Origin: an uncultured Eggerthellaceae bacterium
Lineage (GTDB): Bacteria > Actinomycetota > Coriobacteriia > Coriobacteriales > Eggerthellaceae
NCBI GenBank assembly: GCA_910588985.1
Contig: CAJURO010000003.1
Location: 11,014-75,013, forward strand
DNA length: 64,000 nucleotides
Direction of reading: 5' to 3'
Shown one piece after another: positions 1 to 8,731 of this stretch (position 1 is its first letter; every line of letters starts with the position of its first letter). Under the pieces are notes generated by a model that saw only the letters and a program-made list of their open reading frames with translations, was not told where the DNA came from and made no database searches. Position numbers and translations under genes: made by a program.

Positions 1-1
1 A

Positions 2-112
2 AATACTGGTGACAGCGTTGATGATGCTACCTTGGTGCTCGGTTTGCTAGGTATCTCTTTAGGTGTAGCATTGTTGGTCATTGGTCTTATCGTCCGCTCT
101 CGGCGAGCATAA
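2..112 (+). CDS. C-terminal end of a sortase-anchored surface protein (partial)
   Basis: Only the last 36 codons are inside the window, read in the frame beginning at base 2 and ending at TAA 110-112. The visible tail begins NTGD, followed by a hydrophobic segment of about 20 residues and a basic end (RSRRA). This is the layout of a cell-wall sorting signal, in which NTGD would be the end of an LPNTG-type motif cut by the window edge. Such proteins are cleaved by sortase and joined to peptidoglycan. The leading LP cannot be seen, so an ordinary C-terminal membrane anchor remains possible. The function of the exposed part is unknown. Confidence 0.7.
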   Translation, partial: NTGDSVDDATLVLGLLGISLGVALLVIGLIVRSRRA

Positions 113-332
113 AGCGTAAACATGAGGTAGGCAGAGGTGCTATAGGTAAGAAGGTCTTCAAAGTACATAGAGTATCAAGCAGGCGTTAGCGTAATGGCTT
201 TTTGTACGGATGATCTTGCTGCTCTTGCCATTGGAAGCGCAAAGACGCGTTATAGCCAGTTTGGAGATGGGGGTGTGCTAGTGCAGGTCAAGATGCGGGT
301 TTTGGCTCAATCGCTCGCTTCGATATGTAAGC

Positions 333-341
333 TGGTATACT
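333..341 (+). promoter_or_regulatory. Extended -10 promoter for the HD-GYP regulator
   Basis: TGGTATACT fits the extended -10 form TGnTAnnnT and lies about 47 bases before the ATG. No good -35 hexamer is seen. It is the only promoter-like site I find in the 275-base gap 113-387, which otherwise shows no convincing gene or terminator. Confidence 0.45.
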
Positions 342-387
342 TTGCTCGAAATATAGGTTCTGCCACTTTCCGAACGGATAGGAAAAC

Positions 388-1578
388 ATGGATCAGTCGA
401 TAAACAAATCTATCCTTATCGTTGATGACAATGCGTTTAACAGAATGCGCCTTGTTGATATCCTTGCCAATAAGTACGACACCATTGAAGCTGAGAATGG
501 TGTCGAGGCAATCAAGATCATGGGTGAACGTACTAGAGATATCCTACTTGTTATCCTGGATATCGTTATGCCCGAGATGGATGGATATGAGGTCTTGGCC
601 AAGATGAACAAAGAGGGATGGATCGACTACATCCCCGTTATCATGGTGAGTGGCGAAGATGAGACGAACAACATCAAGCGAGCATACGACCTTGGTGCAA
701 CAGAATTCATTTCCAAGAGCCTTGATGATGAGATTGTCCATAAGCGTGTCGCAAACGCTATCGAATTCTATCGTAAGCAGCGTCATCTCACCAATATGAT
801 CTCCAAGCAGTTGTTCGCGCGCGAGCATATCAGCAATCTTATGGTGAATATCCTTTCTCATATCGTAGAGTTTCGTAACGGTGAGAGTGGATTGCATGTT
901 CTTCATATCGGCACCATCACTGAGATTCTTTTGAATAAGCTGATGGCTATGGAGGAGAGCCCTTACGAGCTCACGCGTTCTGAGGTTGCTATGATCTCGA
1001 CCGCAAGCGCGCTTCATGATATCGGCAAAATTTCGATTCCTGAAGAAGTGCTTAACAAGCCAGGGCGGCTTACCGACGAGGAGTTCGAGATCATAAAGCA
1101 GCATTCCGCCGTGGGTGCAGAGATGCTCGCGGATCTTCCTTTCCACAACGATGAGAAGCTTGTCACGACTGCTCATGATATTTGCCGTTGGCATCATGAG
1201 CGTTGGGATGGCGGGGGATATCCTGACGGGCTTCGGGGTGATGAGATTCCTATATCTGCCCAGGTGGTGGCACTCGCCGATGTCTACGATGCCCTTACTT
1301 CTGAACGTGTCTATAAGCCTGCTTATTCACATCAGAAGGCAGTCGATATGATTCTTGGTGGTGAGTGCGGCGCGTTCAATCCTCTCTTGCTCGATTGCCT
1401 GCTTGAGGCACGGGACGAGATCAAGGATGCTGTTAACATCCAGTCGCTTACAGGGGTAAGCGAACGAGAGCTCAATAGCATGGCGGCTGAGATCGATTCC
1501 AATGAGTTTCTATCCGACGGCGAGAAGGCGGATATGCTACGTGACATCTGGAATCTTGCAAACGATATGAGCTACTAA
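388..1578 (+). CDS. Response regulator with HD-GYP phosphodiesterase domain
   Basis: A 396-residue two-domain protein. Residues about 7-125 are a CheY-like receiver with acidic residues D13/D14, phospho-acceptor Asp near 58 (LDIVMPEMDG) and the conserved Lys near 110. Residues about 150-350 are an HD-GYP domain with all signature parts: HDIGK at 210-214, the KPGRLT and E..IIKQH stretch, HHERWDGGGYP at 269-279, and LADVYDALTS. HD-GYP enzymes hydrolyse cyclic di-GMP and need a two- or three-metal site, whose ligands are kept here. No sensor kinase lies beside it; a stand-alone Hpt protein follows 25 bases downstream, so the two probably work in a phosphorelay with a kinase encoded elsewhere. 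Activity on c-di-GMP is inferred from motifs. Confidence 0.93.
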   Translation: MDQSINKSILIVDDNAFNRMRLVDILANKYDTIEAENGVEAIKIMGERTRDILLVILDIVMPEMDGYEVLAKMNKEGWIDYIPVIMVSGEDETNNIKRAYDLGATEFISKSLDDEIVHKRVANAIEFYRKQRHLTNMISKQLFAREHISNLMVNILSHIVEFRNGESGLHVLHIGTITEILLNKLMAMEESPYELTRSEVAMISTASALHDIGKISIPEEVLNKPGRLTDEEFEIIKQHSAVGAEMLADLPFHNDEKLVTTAHDICRWHHERWDGGGYPDGLRGDEIPISAQVVALADVYDALTSERVYKPAYSHQKAVDMILGGECGAFNPLLLDCLLEARDEIKDAVNIQSLTGVSERELNSMAAEIDSNEFLSDGEKADMLRDIWNLANDMSY

Positions 1579-1603
1579 AAATCTGAGGGAATGGAGCATT
1601 TCA

Positions 1604-1966
1604 ATGGATGATTTGAATGTAAAGCTCGAAAAGCTCTATAAAGAGGGAAATGGTGACTACAGCGGCGTTTTGGGGCGCATGCGTACACCTGAGCGTGTTG
1701 CTAAGTTCCTCGGATTCTTCGCTCAGGATCCGAGCTATGAAACCCTCCGCGCTTCTGTCGAGAGCAATGATTGGGACAACGCATTCCGTGCAGCCCATAC
1801 GCTCAAAGGCGTTGCAAGCGATATGGGGTTTGCTGATCTCTCTACAGCGGCAAGCAATGTAACGGAGGAGTTTCGTGCGAAGCGATATGAGGAGGGTGTT
1901 TTGCTCATGCCGCTTGTCGATGAGTACTACAAGCTTGCTGCCGATGCGATTGCCGCTAATCTCTAG
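1604..1966 (+). CDS. Stand-alone Hpt histidine phosphotransfer protein
   Basis: A 120-residue helical protein with the Hpt signature AAHTLKG around His65, followed by SDMGFADLS, as in phosphotransfer domains of the ArcB/BarA/Ypd1 type. It has no kinase or receiver domain, so it would pass phosphate between a receiver and a regulator. It follows the HD-GYP response regulator by 25 bases on the same strand, which makes that regulator the likely partner. An Hpt normally needs an upstream hybrid kinase, and none is visible here. The family call is firm; the partner is inferred from position. Confidence 0.88.
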   Translation: MDDLNVKLEKLYKEGNGDYSGVLGRMRTPERVAKFLGFFAQDPSYETLRASVESNDWDNAFRAAHTLKGVASDMGFADLSTAASNVTEEFRAKRYEEGVLLMPLVDEYYKLAADAIAANL

Positions 1967-1988
1967 GATCACGCTTCTTTCAGCATGA

Positions 1989-2020
1989 AGAGCACCCCGT
2001 GTAGGTGTTCTCTTTCTTTC
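1989..2020 (+). terminator. Intrinsic terminator after the Hpt gene
   Basis: AGAGCACC (1989-1996) pairs with GGTGTTCT (2004-2011) with one G-U pair and a 7-base loop, followed by a pyrimidine-rich run CTTTCTTTC. It separates the signalling genes from gatCAB. Confidence 0.6.
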
Positions 2021-2087
2021 GATGCAGAGGGTTCGTTAGAATGCCCTTTCGAACGCCTGCTCAACGTACCTGTCATCTTCCTTGCTT

Positions 2088-2096
2088 TGATATCAT
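2088..2096 (+). promoter_or_regulatory. Extended -10 promoter for gatCAB
   Basis: TGATATCAT matches TGnTAnnnT and ends 31 bases before the gatC ATG. No clear -35 at 17-18 bases. It lies just after the terminator at 1989-2020, as expected for the start of a new operon. Confidence 0.5.
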
Positions 2097-2127
2097 GTAT
2101 GCGTACTCATACTGAAAGCGAGCGAAT

Positions 2128-2439
2128 ATGACACAACATCTCACAGAGTCTGATGTGGCGCTCATTGCGGAATACACGCGTATTGGCATGACACCCGATG
2201 AAGTTGCGCGGATGACTGTGGATCTGAATGCGATCATCGATAGCCTCTCTCCCATAACCGAATATGACCTTGATGGCGTTGAACCTACGTTCCATCCGAT
2301 CGGAACGCTTTCGAATGTGATGAGAGAGGACGTCGTCGGGGAGAGCTTCTCTCAGCAGACAGCACTTGAGAATGCTCCGAAGCAGCAGGATGGCCAATTC
2401 CTGATCCCCGCTATTCTTTCCGATGGGGGTGATAGATGA
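2128..2439 (+). CDS. gatC: Asp/Glu-tRNA amidotransferase subunit C
   Basis: A 103-residue GatC. This small subunit stabilises GatA-GatB in the complex that converts Glu-tRNA(Gln) and Asp-tRNA(Asn) to the amidated forms. The N-terminal region (LTESDVALIAEYTRIGMT) and the stretch VEPTFHPIGTLSNVMREDVV, a degenerate form of the family's V-P-T-H-P....REDVV segment, identify it. Its stop overlaps the start of gatA (ATGATGA), so the two are translationally coupled. Presence of GatCAB suggests the cell lacks GlnRS and/or AsnRS, but those genes are outside the window. Confidence 0.93.
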   Translation: MTQHLTESDVALIAEYTRIGMTPDEVARMTVDLNAIIDSLSPITEYDLDGVEPTFHPIGTLSNVMREDVVGESFSQQTALENAPKQQDGQFLIPAILSDGGDR

Positions 2440-3938
2440 TGAGCGTTTCTTCCTCCTTCGCTCATATGGGAATCGCTGAGATCCACGCGGGTCTTGCGAA
2501 CAAAGAGTTCAGTGCAAAAGAGCTTACGACCAGCGTTCTCTCGAATATAGAAGAGAACGATAAGGATATCCATTCATTCCTTGAAGTCACTCCTGATCTT
2601 GCGATGGCTTCAGCAGAAGTGGTTGATGCGCGCATTGCGAAGGGGGAATTTGAGCAAGCTGGCATCCTTGCGGGCATTCCTATTGGTTACAAGGACAACA
2701 TGAACCTTATCGGCACGCATACGACATGCTCGTCGAACATGCTCGAAGGTTATGTTTCACCTTATACGGCAACATGCGTTCAACGTACGATCGACGCAGG
2801 TGCTATTCCTATTGGAAAGCTCAACATGGATGAGTTCGCTTTCGGTTCTTCAACAGAGACAAGCGCCTTTGGCCCTACGCTCAATCCTTGGGACACCCAG
2901 CGTGTTCCTGGCGGCTCGTCAGGAGGGAGCGCTGCAGCGGTTGCGGCGGGGCTCGTGCCTGTGACGCTTGGGTCTGATACCGGTGGTTCGATACGCCAAC
3001 CTGCATCATTCTGTGGCGTCATCGGCGTGAAACCAACGTATGGCATGGTCTCGCGTTATGGCATCGTTGCTTTCGGCAGCTCCCTTGATCAAGTCGGTCC
3101 CTTCTCACGAAACGTGCACGATGCTGCTGTCTGCCTCAATGCGATCTCTGGGCATGATCCCCTCGATTGCACAAGTCAAGATATCAAGACCGATTTCACT
3201 GTTGGACTCGACCGTGGCGTTGAGGGAATGCGCATTGGCTATGTTCCAGCCTTCCTTGAGGCACAAGGGCTTACACCAGAGGTGAGGCGCAAGATCGAAG
3301 AGGTGATAGACAAGCTTCGCGAAGCAGGTGCTGAGCTCGTCGAGATCGAGCTACCCAATGCGAAGGCTGCGATCAGTGCTTATTATGTCCTTGGACCATG
3401 TGAGGCATTCAGCAATCTTGCTCGATTTGATTCAGTTCGCTATGGGTTCTGTGACCCAGGACATGCTGATATGGGTGGTCAGTATGAAGCGAGCCGTGCA
3501 AAAGGCTTTGGAGATGAAGCGCGACGACGCATCATGCTGGGCTCGTATCTTCTCTCATCAGGCGTGTATGACACGTATTACTATCCTGCACAGCAAGTGC
3601 GCACCCTTATCACCGAAGATTACCTGCGCGCATATGAGAAGGTTGATTGCATCATTGCCCCTTGCGCGCCGCGCACAGCCTTCAAGTTCGGCGAGATCGC
3701 CGATCCAACGCAAATGTACCTTGCTGATATGTTCACGATCTCCATCAATATCGCTGGCAATGGTGGTATGAGCGTGCCGATCGGCCTTGGCGATGAAACA
3801 GGGCTTCCTATCGGTGCTCAATTGATCTGTCCCGCATTCAAAGATGAAACCATGTTGCGCGTTGCAGCTGCTCTTGAAAGGATCTACGGTCCAGCAGAGG
3901 TTGCACCTGCATTCGCTCTTAACTCTGATAAGGAATAA
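2439..3938 (+). CDS. gatA: Asp/Glu-tRNA amidotransferase subunit A (amidase)
   Basis: About 499 residues, an amidase-signature enzyme that releases ammonia from glutamine for the GatB transamidation site. The glycine/serine-rich core GGSSGGSAAAVAAG and the downstream SDTGGSIRQPASFCG carry the cis-Ser and nucleophile Ser of the Ser-Ser-Lys triad. Two ATGs are available (2436 and 2439); the second is better spaced (7 bases) from GGGGGTG at 2425-2431. It overlaps gatC and is followed three bases later by gatB, giving a tight gatCAB operon. Confidence 0.96.
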   Translation: MSVSSSFAHMGIAEIHAGLANKEFSAKELTTSVLSNIEENDKDIHSFLEVTPDLAMASAEVVDARIAKGEFEQAGILAGIPIGYKDNMNLIGTHTTCSSNMLEGYVSPYTATCVQRTIDAGAIPIGKLNMDEFAFGSSTETSAFGPTLNPWDTQRVPGGSSGGSAAAVAAGLVPVTLGSDTGGSIRQPASFCGVIGVKPTYGMVSRYGIVAFGSSLDQVGPFSRNVHDAAVCLNAISGHDPLDCTSQDIKTDFTVGLDRGVEGMRIGYVPAFLEAQGLTPEVRRKIEEVIDKLREAGAELVEIELPNAKAAISAYYVLGPCEAFSNLARFDSVRYGFCDPGHADMGGQYEASRAKGFGDEARRRIMLGSYLLSSGVYDTYYYPAQQVRTLITEDYLRAYEKVDCIIAPCAPRTAFKFGEIADPTQMYLADMFTISINIAGNGGMSVPIGLGDETGLPIGAQLICPAFKDETMLRVAAALERIYGPAEVAPAFALNSDKE

Positions 3939-3941
3939 GCC

Positions 3942-5534
3942 ATGCAGACGCTTGAGAATGTGCTGAGAAAATGGGAGCCCGTCATCGGGCTTGAGATCCA
4001 TACCGAGCTCACAACGCTTGAAACGAAGATGTTCTGCGGGTGCAAGCTTGAATTCGGTGCAGAGCCGAATACGAACACCTGCCCTGTCTGCCTTGGGCTT
4101 CCTGGTGCTCTTCCTGTTCCAAACAAGGCGGCGATCGAGTCTATCGTGCTTGCTGGGCTTGCTACGAACTGCGAGATCGAAAAGGATACGATGTTCTATC
4201 GTAAGAACTACATGTATCCCGACATGGCCAAGAACTTCCAGACTACCCAAGGGCCTCTTGCCTTTTGCATGCGAGGGCATCTTGATCTTGAGATCGACGG
4301 CAAGGGTGCTGATGAGCGCTATGGCATAGACGATGTCAAGGTCGGCGAGAGCTTCGAGAACATCACACGTTGTGAGGGCGGCTATGTCGCGCACGTTGGC
4401 ATCACGCGCATCCACATGGAAGAGGATGCAGGCAAGATGGTCCATATCGGAGGATCTGAGGGTCGAATCGCAGGGGCAACGCATTCGCTTGTTGATTACA
4501 ATCGTGCAGGCACTCCGCTCATGGAGCTTGTTACCGAGCCTGATCTTCGCACACCCGAGGAAGCGCGCCGATTCATGCAGAAGCTCCGTCAGATCTACCT
4601 CACGCTTGGGATCTCGAATTGCTCAATGGAAGAGGGGAGCATGCGCTGCGATGGCAATATCTCCTTGCGCAGGCGTGGTACGCATGAGCTTGGAACCAAG
4701 ACTGAGCTCAAGAACCTGAACTCCTTCAAGAGCTTGCACGATGGGCTGATGTATGAGATCTTGCGCCAAGCTGACGTGCTTGATGAAGGGGGTGTCATCT
4801 ATCAAGAGACACGGCATTGGGACCCATCCGCGAAGCGCACGATCGTCATGCGTGTGAAAGAGACAGCGGATGACTATCGTCTTTTCCCTGAGCCTGATCT
4901 CGCTCCTTATCATCTGAGCGACGAGTTCATCGAGCGTGTTCGCGCGAAGTTGCCTGAGCTTCCCGACGAGATGGCAGCGCGCATTAAAGATGCCTATGGG
5001 CTTTCTGCCTATGATGCCTCACATCTGGTTGAGCATCGTGCAACTGCTTCGCTCTTCGATGCTGCAGCGAGCCTCATCCCTGATGATGCATCAGCTTCTC
5101 AGCGCGCTTTGGTCGCGAAGCAGCTGGCGAACTTCATCATCAACGACGTCACAGCATGGCTCAATGCTGAGCCAGATGTCGATCTTGCCTCATCGCCGCT
5201 TACCCCTGAGCGCCTATTCGAGCTTTCGATGCTTCTTGTTGATGAGACGATTTCATCAAAGCAGGCAAAGGAAGTGTTCACTGCCATCATCGACGAAGAT
5301 AAGGATCCTCGTGAGATCGTTGCCGAGCGTGGCATGGAGCAGGTGTCTGATGCTGGAGCAATCGAGGCGGTCATCGATTCGATCCTTGCGGAGAATCCTG
5401 ACAAGGTCGATCAATATCGAGGGGGGAAGACGGGGCTTATCGGCTTCTTCGTTGGCCAATGCATGAAGGCCATGCAAGGGCAGGGCAACCCCAAACTCAT
5501 CAATGAGATGCTCGAGAAGAAACTTTCCGAATAA
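3942..5534 (+). CDS. gatB: Asp/Glu-tRNA amidotransferase subunit B
   Basis: A 530-residue GatB, the kinase/transamidase subunit that phosphorylates the mischarged aminoacyl ester and transfers ammonia. The N-terminal half starts with PVIGLEIHTEL and has the CGC...CPVCLGLPGALPVPN cysteine cluster that holds zinc, the YRKNYMYPDM catalytic-site segment and the GTKTELKNLNSF motif. The C-terminal region is the tRNA-binding YqeY-like tail ending KLINEMLEKKLSE. The length is usual for the family, slightly longer than average. Confidence 0.96.
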   Translation: MQTLENVLRKWEPVIGLEIHTELTTLETKMFCGCKLEFGAEPNTNTCPVCLGLPGALPVPNKAAIESIVLAGLATNCEIEKDTMFYRKNYMYPDMAKNFQTTQGPLAFCMRGHLDLEIDGKGADERYGIDDVKVGESFENITRCEGGYVAHVGITRIHMEEDAGKMVHIGGSEGRIAGATHSLVDYNRAGTPLMELVTEPDLRTPEEARRFMQKLRQIYLTLGISNCSMEEGSMRCDGNISLRRRGTHELGTKTELKNLNSFKSLHDGLMYEILRQADVLDEGGVIYQETRHWDPSAKRTIVMRVKETADDYRLFPEPDLAPYHLSDEFIERVRAKLPELPDEMAARIKDAYGLSAYDASHLVEHRATASLFDAAASLIPDDASASQRALVAKQLANFIINDVTAWLNAEPDVDLASSPLTPERLFELSMLLVDETISSKQAKEVFTAIIDEDKDPREIVAERGMEQVSDAGAIEAVIDSILAENPDKVDQYRGGKTGLIGFFVGQCMKAMQGQGNPKLINEMLEKKLSE

Positions 5535-5565
5535 CGGAATCATCCTAAACTTTATTACTCTACTG

Positions 5566-5574
5566 TGCTAAAGT
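5566..5574 (+). promoter_or_regulatory. Possible extended -10 promoter for the his operon
   Basis: TGCTAAAGT fits TGnTAnnnT and lies in the gap between gatB and hisZG, about 70 bases before the chosen start. No convincing -35. The transcript would carry the inverted repeat at 5592-5621 in its leader. Confidence 0.4.
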
Positions 5575-5591
5575 AATTGAGCTTTATCAAA

Positions 5592-5621
5592 TGCCGCGAT
5601 CGGATACCACTGCTCGCGGCA
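5592..5621 (+). repeat. Inverted repeat in the his operon leader
   Basis: TGCCGCGA (5592-5599) and TCGCGGCA (5614-5621) form a perfect 8-base inverted repeat around a 14-base loop. It ends only 6 bases before the ribosome-binding site GAGGAG (5628-5633) of hisZG. There is no T-run, so it is not an ordinary terminator. It could be an operator or an RNA hairpin that affects translation start. Confidence 0.55.
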
Positions 5622-5643
5622 CGATATGAGGAGTGAATCAAGA

Positions 5644-7395
5644 GTGTTCCTTGCTACACCATCAGGGTTCAGAGATGTTCTGCCAGATGAGGCACAAGAG
5701 CGTGAGCAGATCGTTCGGCGCGTTCAAGATCTGTTCGCTGAGAATGGTTTTCTTCCGATCGAAACGCCTACGCTTGAGGTCATGGATGTTGTCAACATGG
5801 GTTCGCGTCTCTCAAAGACGCCTTTCCGCTTCTTCGATGCACAAGGCGATCTCCTCGCTCTGAGACCAGATGTCACGTCGCAGGTATCGCGCATGGTTGC
5901 ATCACGCTTGCCGGATACCGATGAATCCTTGCGATTGCGTTATACCCAGCGTGTCTTTCGCGAATCTGACCAGGACGGTATGGCTTCTTCGCGTGAGATC
6001 ACGCAAATGGGGGTCGAATGCATCAACGAGGATTCACCAAGCGTTGATGCTGAGCTTATCGGGCTTATGATAAAGGCGCTCCATGCTGCTGGTGTGTCCA
6101 CCCTCTTGATCGGCCTTGCCTCTGTTAGCCCCTTACGTCAGCTTCTCGATCGCGCAGGAGCTGATGAGCAATGGAAGAGCAGCATTCTGGAGGCATACCA
6201 TACCTCTGATTTCGTCCTTCTTGATGAGCTCTGCAACAACGTTATCCAGGCAAAGGGAGCTCCAAGTACGATCGCGCCTGCCTATGCAGATGCGATAAAG
6301 GCGCTCGCGCGAGTTCGTGGTGGGAAGGAAGCTATCGATAAGGCGCGCGCGATCGCTGCTCCGCTCGGATGCACTGATGGGCTGGATGCGCTTGCTGAGA
6401 TCTATGAGCATCTGGAAGGCGAGGGGCTTGCTGAGGCCTTGCTGATAGATTTCTCTATCATCTCGTCGTTCGATTACTATACAGGTGTTGTCTTCGAGTG
6501 CTTTTCCCCACACTTGGGAGCTGCTATTGGAAGCGGTGGGCGCTATGACAACATGATCTCCGCTTACGGCACGTCTCGTCCAGCAGCAGGTTTCGCGTTC
6601 AGCTTGGAACAAGCCATGGCGGCACGCGCTGCTGAGGAGGATCTTTTCGAGACCACGTCGCTCAAGGGCTCTGATGACCTATCCTGCGCATCCTCTGAAA
6701 AGAAGGACAAGGAAATAAAGGGGAAACGTCCTTTGAGGATAGCGGTTCCCAAAGGAGCGCTCAGCAACGATGCGATCACAACGCTCTCTGCTGCAGGGCT
6801 TGATGTTGGCTCTCTGGCAAATCCTGGTCGTCAGCTTGTCATAGAGACACCTGATGTTCACTACATCATAGTGAGACCTTCCGATGCTCCTGCCTTCGTT
6901 GCCTTCGGGGCAGCTGATTGCGGCATATGCGGCAAGGATTCGCTCCTTGAAGCAGATGCGTCTGTCGTGGAGCTCGTCGACCTTGGCTTCGGTGCGTGCC
7001 GTTTCGTCGTGGCCGAGCCTCATGGCACTGCTGCACGCATCAATGAGCGTTATCGTAAGCTCGGCTCCATTCGCATTGCTACGAAGTATCCTAATGTGAC
7101 ACGAGCCTACTATGCGCGCACGGGCGTGCAGGTCGACATCGTGAAGCTTCATGGCAACATTGAGCTTGCTCCTCTCTGTGGCATGGCCGATCGCATCGTC
7201 GACATCACCGCTACGGGCAATACGCTTCGCCAGAACGACCTTGTGATCGTTGACGAGGTGCTCGCCTCTACTGCACGCTTCTTTGCGAATGCCGCGTCCT
7301 TGCGTACTGATGAGCGTGTTGTGGAACTTGCCCGTAAGCTTATGGATGTTCGTGATGAGCAGGATTTTTTGCCGATCGCAGGCGGGGATTTTTAA
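5644..7395 (+). CDS. hisZG: HisZ-HisG fusion: ATP phosphoribosyltransferase, regulatory plus catalytic parts
   Basis: A single 583-residue chain that joins the two subunits of short-form ATP phosphoribosyltransferase, the first step of histidine synthesis. Residues about 1-325 are HisZ, a HisRS-like regulator (TPSGFRDVLPDEA; LRPDVTSQVSRM, where synthetases have a different motif 2). Residues about 364-583 are HisG_S (LRIAVPKGAL at nt 6733 onward, ADCGICGKDSL, DIVKLHGNIELAPL, VDITATGNTLRQN). A charged Ser/Lys/Glu-rich linker of about 30 residues joins them. GTG 5644 is preferred as start because GAGGAG (5628-5633) lies 10 bases before it; an upstream ATG (5626) overlaps that ribosome-binding site. 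In most organisms hisZ and hisG are separate genes. Confidence 0.93.
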   Translation: MFLATPSGFRDVLPDEAQEREQIVRRVQDLFAENGFLPIETPTLEVMDVVNMGSRLSKTPFRFFDAQGDLLALRPDVTSQVSRMVASRLPDTDESLRLRYTQRVFRESDQDGMASSREITQMGVECINEDSPSVDAELIGLMIKALHAAGVSTLLIGLASVSPLRQLLDRAGADEQWKSSILEAYHTSDFVLLDELCNNVIQAKGAPSTIAPAYADAIKALARVRGGKEAIDKARAIAAPLGCTDGLDALAEIYEHLEGEGLAEALLIDFSIISSFDYYTGVVFECFSPHLGAAIGSGGRYDNMISAYGTSRPAAGFAFSLEQAMAARAAEEDLFETTSLKGSDDLSCASSEKKDKEIKGKRPLRIAVPKGALSNDAITTLSAAGLDVGSLANPGRQLVIETPDVHYIIVRPSDAPAFVAFGAADCGICGKDSLLEADASVVELVDLGFGACRFVVAEPHGTAARINERYRKLGSIRIATKYPNVTRAYYARTGVQVDIVKLHGNIELAPLCGMADRIVDITATGNTLRQNDLVIVDEVLASTARFFANAASLRTDERVVELARKLMDVRDEQDFLPIAGGDF

Positions 7396-7426
7396 CTGAG
7401 CGCATGAAGAGAAGGGATGCTTGACA

Positions 7427-8731
7427 ATGCGCATGATAGAGATGAAACCAAACGAGCCGTTCCGTAAGGAGCTCTTGAAGCGATCAGGAGCTTTCAATGC
7501 TGATGCGCTTTCAAGTGCGCTTAAGATCGTTGAAGATGTGCGCGAGAGGGGCGACGCTGCGCTCTTCGAGCTTACTGAGCGCTTCGATGGGGTGAAGCTT
7601 GAAAGCTTGCGGGTAACGCAAGACGAGATCGAGGCTGCAATCAACAGGATCGATGCGGACCTTTATGCGGCGCTCAAGAAGGCAACGCTTCAGATCAAAT
7701 CCTTTCATGAACGGCAGGTTCAGCAAAGCTGGTTCTTCGCTCGGGAGGATGGAGCTCTCGTAGGAGCGAAGGTGACGCCGCTCGACTCTGTTGGAGTGTA
7801 TGCCCCAGGCGGCCGTGCGCTCTACCCGTCAAGCGTTCTCATGAACACGATACCAGCAAGCGTGGCAGGGGTTAAACGGATCGTTTGCGTTACGCCTCCT
7901 ACCAAAGATGGCTCGATCGATGATGCGCTTTTGGTCGCGTGCAAGCTAGGAGGTGCCACAGAGATCTACAAGGTCGGTGGTGCACAAGCCATTGCGGCGC
8001 TTGCCTATGGAACCGAATCGATTGGTCCTGTCGATAAGATAACAGGACCAGGCAATGCCTTCGTTGCTGCGGCGAAGAAGATCGTCTCTGGCGATGTGGG
8101 CATCGATATGATCGCTGGTCCATCTGAGGTATGCGTTGTGGCAGATGAGAGCGCAGATCCTTCCCTTGTTGCCATCGATCTGATGGCGCAGGCAGAGCAT
8201 GATCCTTTAGCTGCATGCTACCTGGTTTGCTTCTCCGCAGATCAAGCACACGATATCGAGACAGCAATAGCAAAGCATATGAAGGCATCAACACGCGCGG
8301 ACATTACCCATGAGTCTCTTGAGACACAAGGCCTGATCGTTGTATGCGAAGACATGGAGCAAGCAGTCGAAGCTGTGAATGTCATCGCCCCTGAGCATCT
8401 TGAGCTCCATGTTTCCGATCCTTTCGATGTGCTCGGACAGATTCGCAATGCTGGCGCTATCTTCTTGGGCGCCTGGACGCCTGAAGCGGTGGGAGATTAC
8501 GTGGCGGGTCCCAATCACACGCTTCCAACAGGAGGCACAGCTCGCTATGCGTCTCCTCTCTCGGTGGATGAGTTCATCAAGAAGAGTTCTATCATCCAGT
8601 ACAGCAAGGAAGCTCTTTTGAATGATGGCTCAACCGTGATGAGGATCGCAGCTCATGAGGGACTGTGGGCGCATGCGCAATCCGTTGCCCTGCGCCTCAA
8701 AGACGATCTCTATCAGATGGACGGCAAATAA
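7427..8731 (+). CDS. hisD: Histidinol dehydrogenase
   Basis: A 434-residue HisD, which oxidises histidinol to histidine in two NAD-linked steps using zinc. Recognisable segments are SVGVYAPGGRALYPSSVLM, KVGGAQAIAALAYGTE, KITGPGNAFVAAAKK, DMIAGPSEVCVVADE and DYVAGPNHTLPTGGTAR. ATG 7427 is preferred because GAAGGGA (7411-7417) lies 9 bases before it; a TTG six bases upstream is too close. The gene follows hisZG by 31 bases and overlaps hisC by one base. Confidence 0.96.
   Translation: MRMIEMKPNEPFRKELLKRSGAFNADALSSALKIVEDVRERGDAALFELTERFDGVKLESLRVTQDEIEAAINRIDADLYAALKKATLQIKSFHERQVQQSWFFAREDGALVGAKVTPLDSVGVYAPGGRALYPSSVLMNTIPASVAGVKRIVCVTPPTKDGSIDDALLVACKLGGATEIYKVGGAQAIAALAYGTESIGPVDKITGPGNAFVAAAKKIVSGDVGIDMIAGPSEVCVVADESADPSLVAIDLMAQAEHDPLAACYLVCFSADQAHDIETAIAKHMKASTRADITHESLETQGLIVVCEDMEQAVEAVNVIAPEHLELHVSDPFDVLGQIRNAGAIFLGAWTPEAVGDYVAGPNHTLPTGGTARYASPLSVDEFIKKSSIIQYSKEALLNDGSTVMRIAAHEGLWAHAQSVALRLKDDLYQMDGK

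Noticed and set aside
194..403. A 69-codon open frame before the HD-GYP regulator
   Set aside because: No ribosome-binding site, composition unlike its neighbours, and it runs into the next gene's start; no family resemblance.
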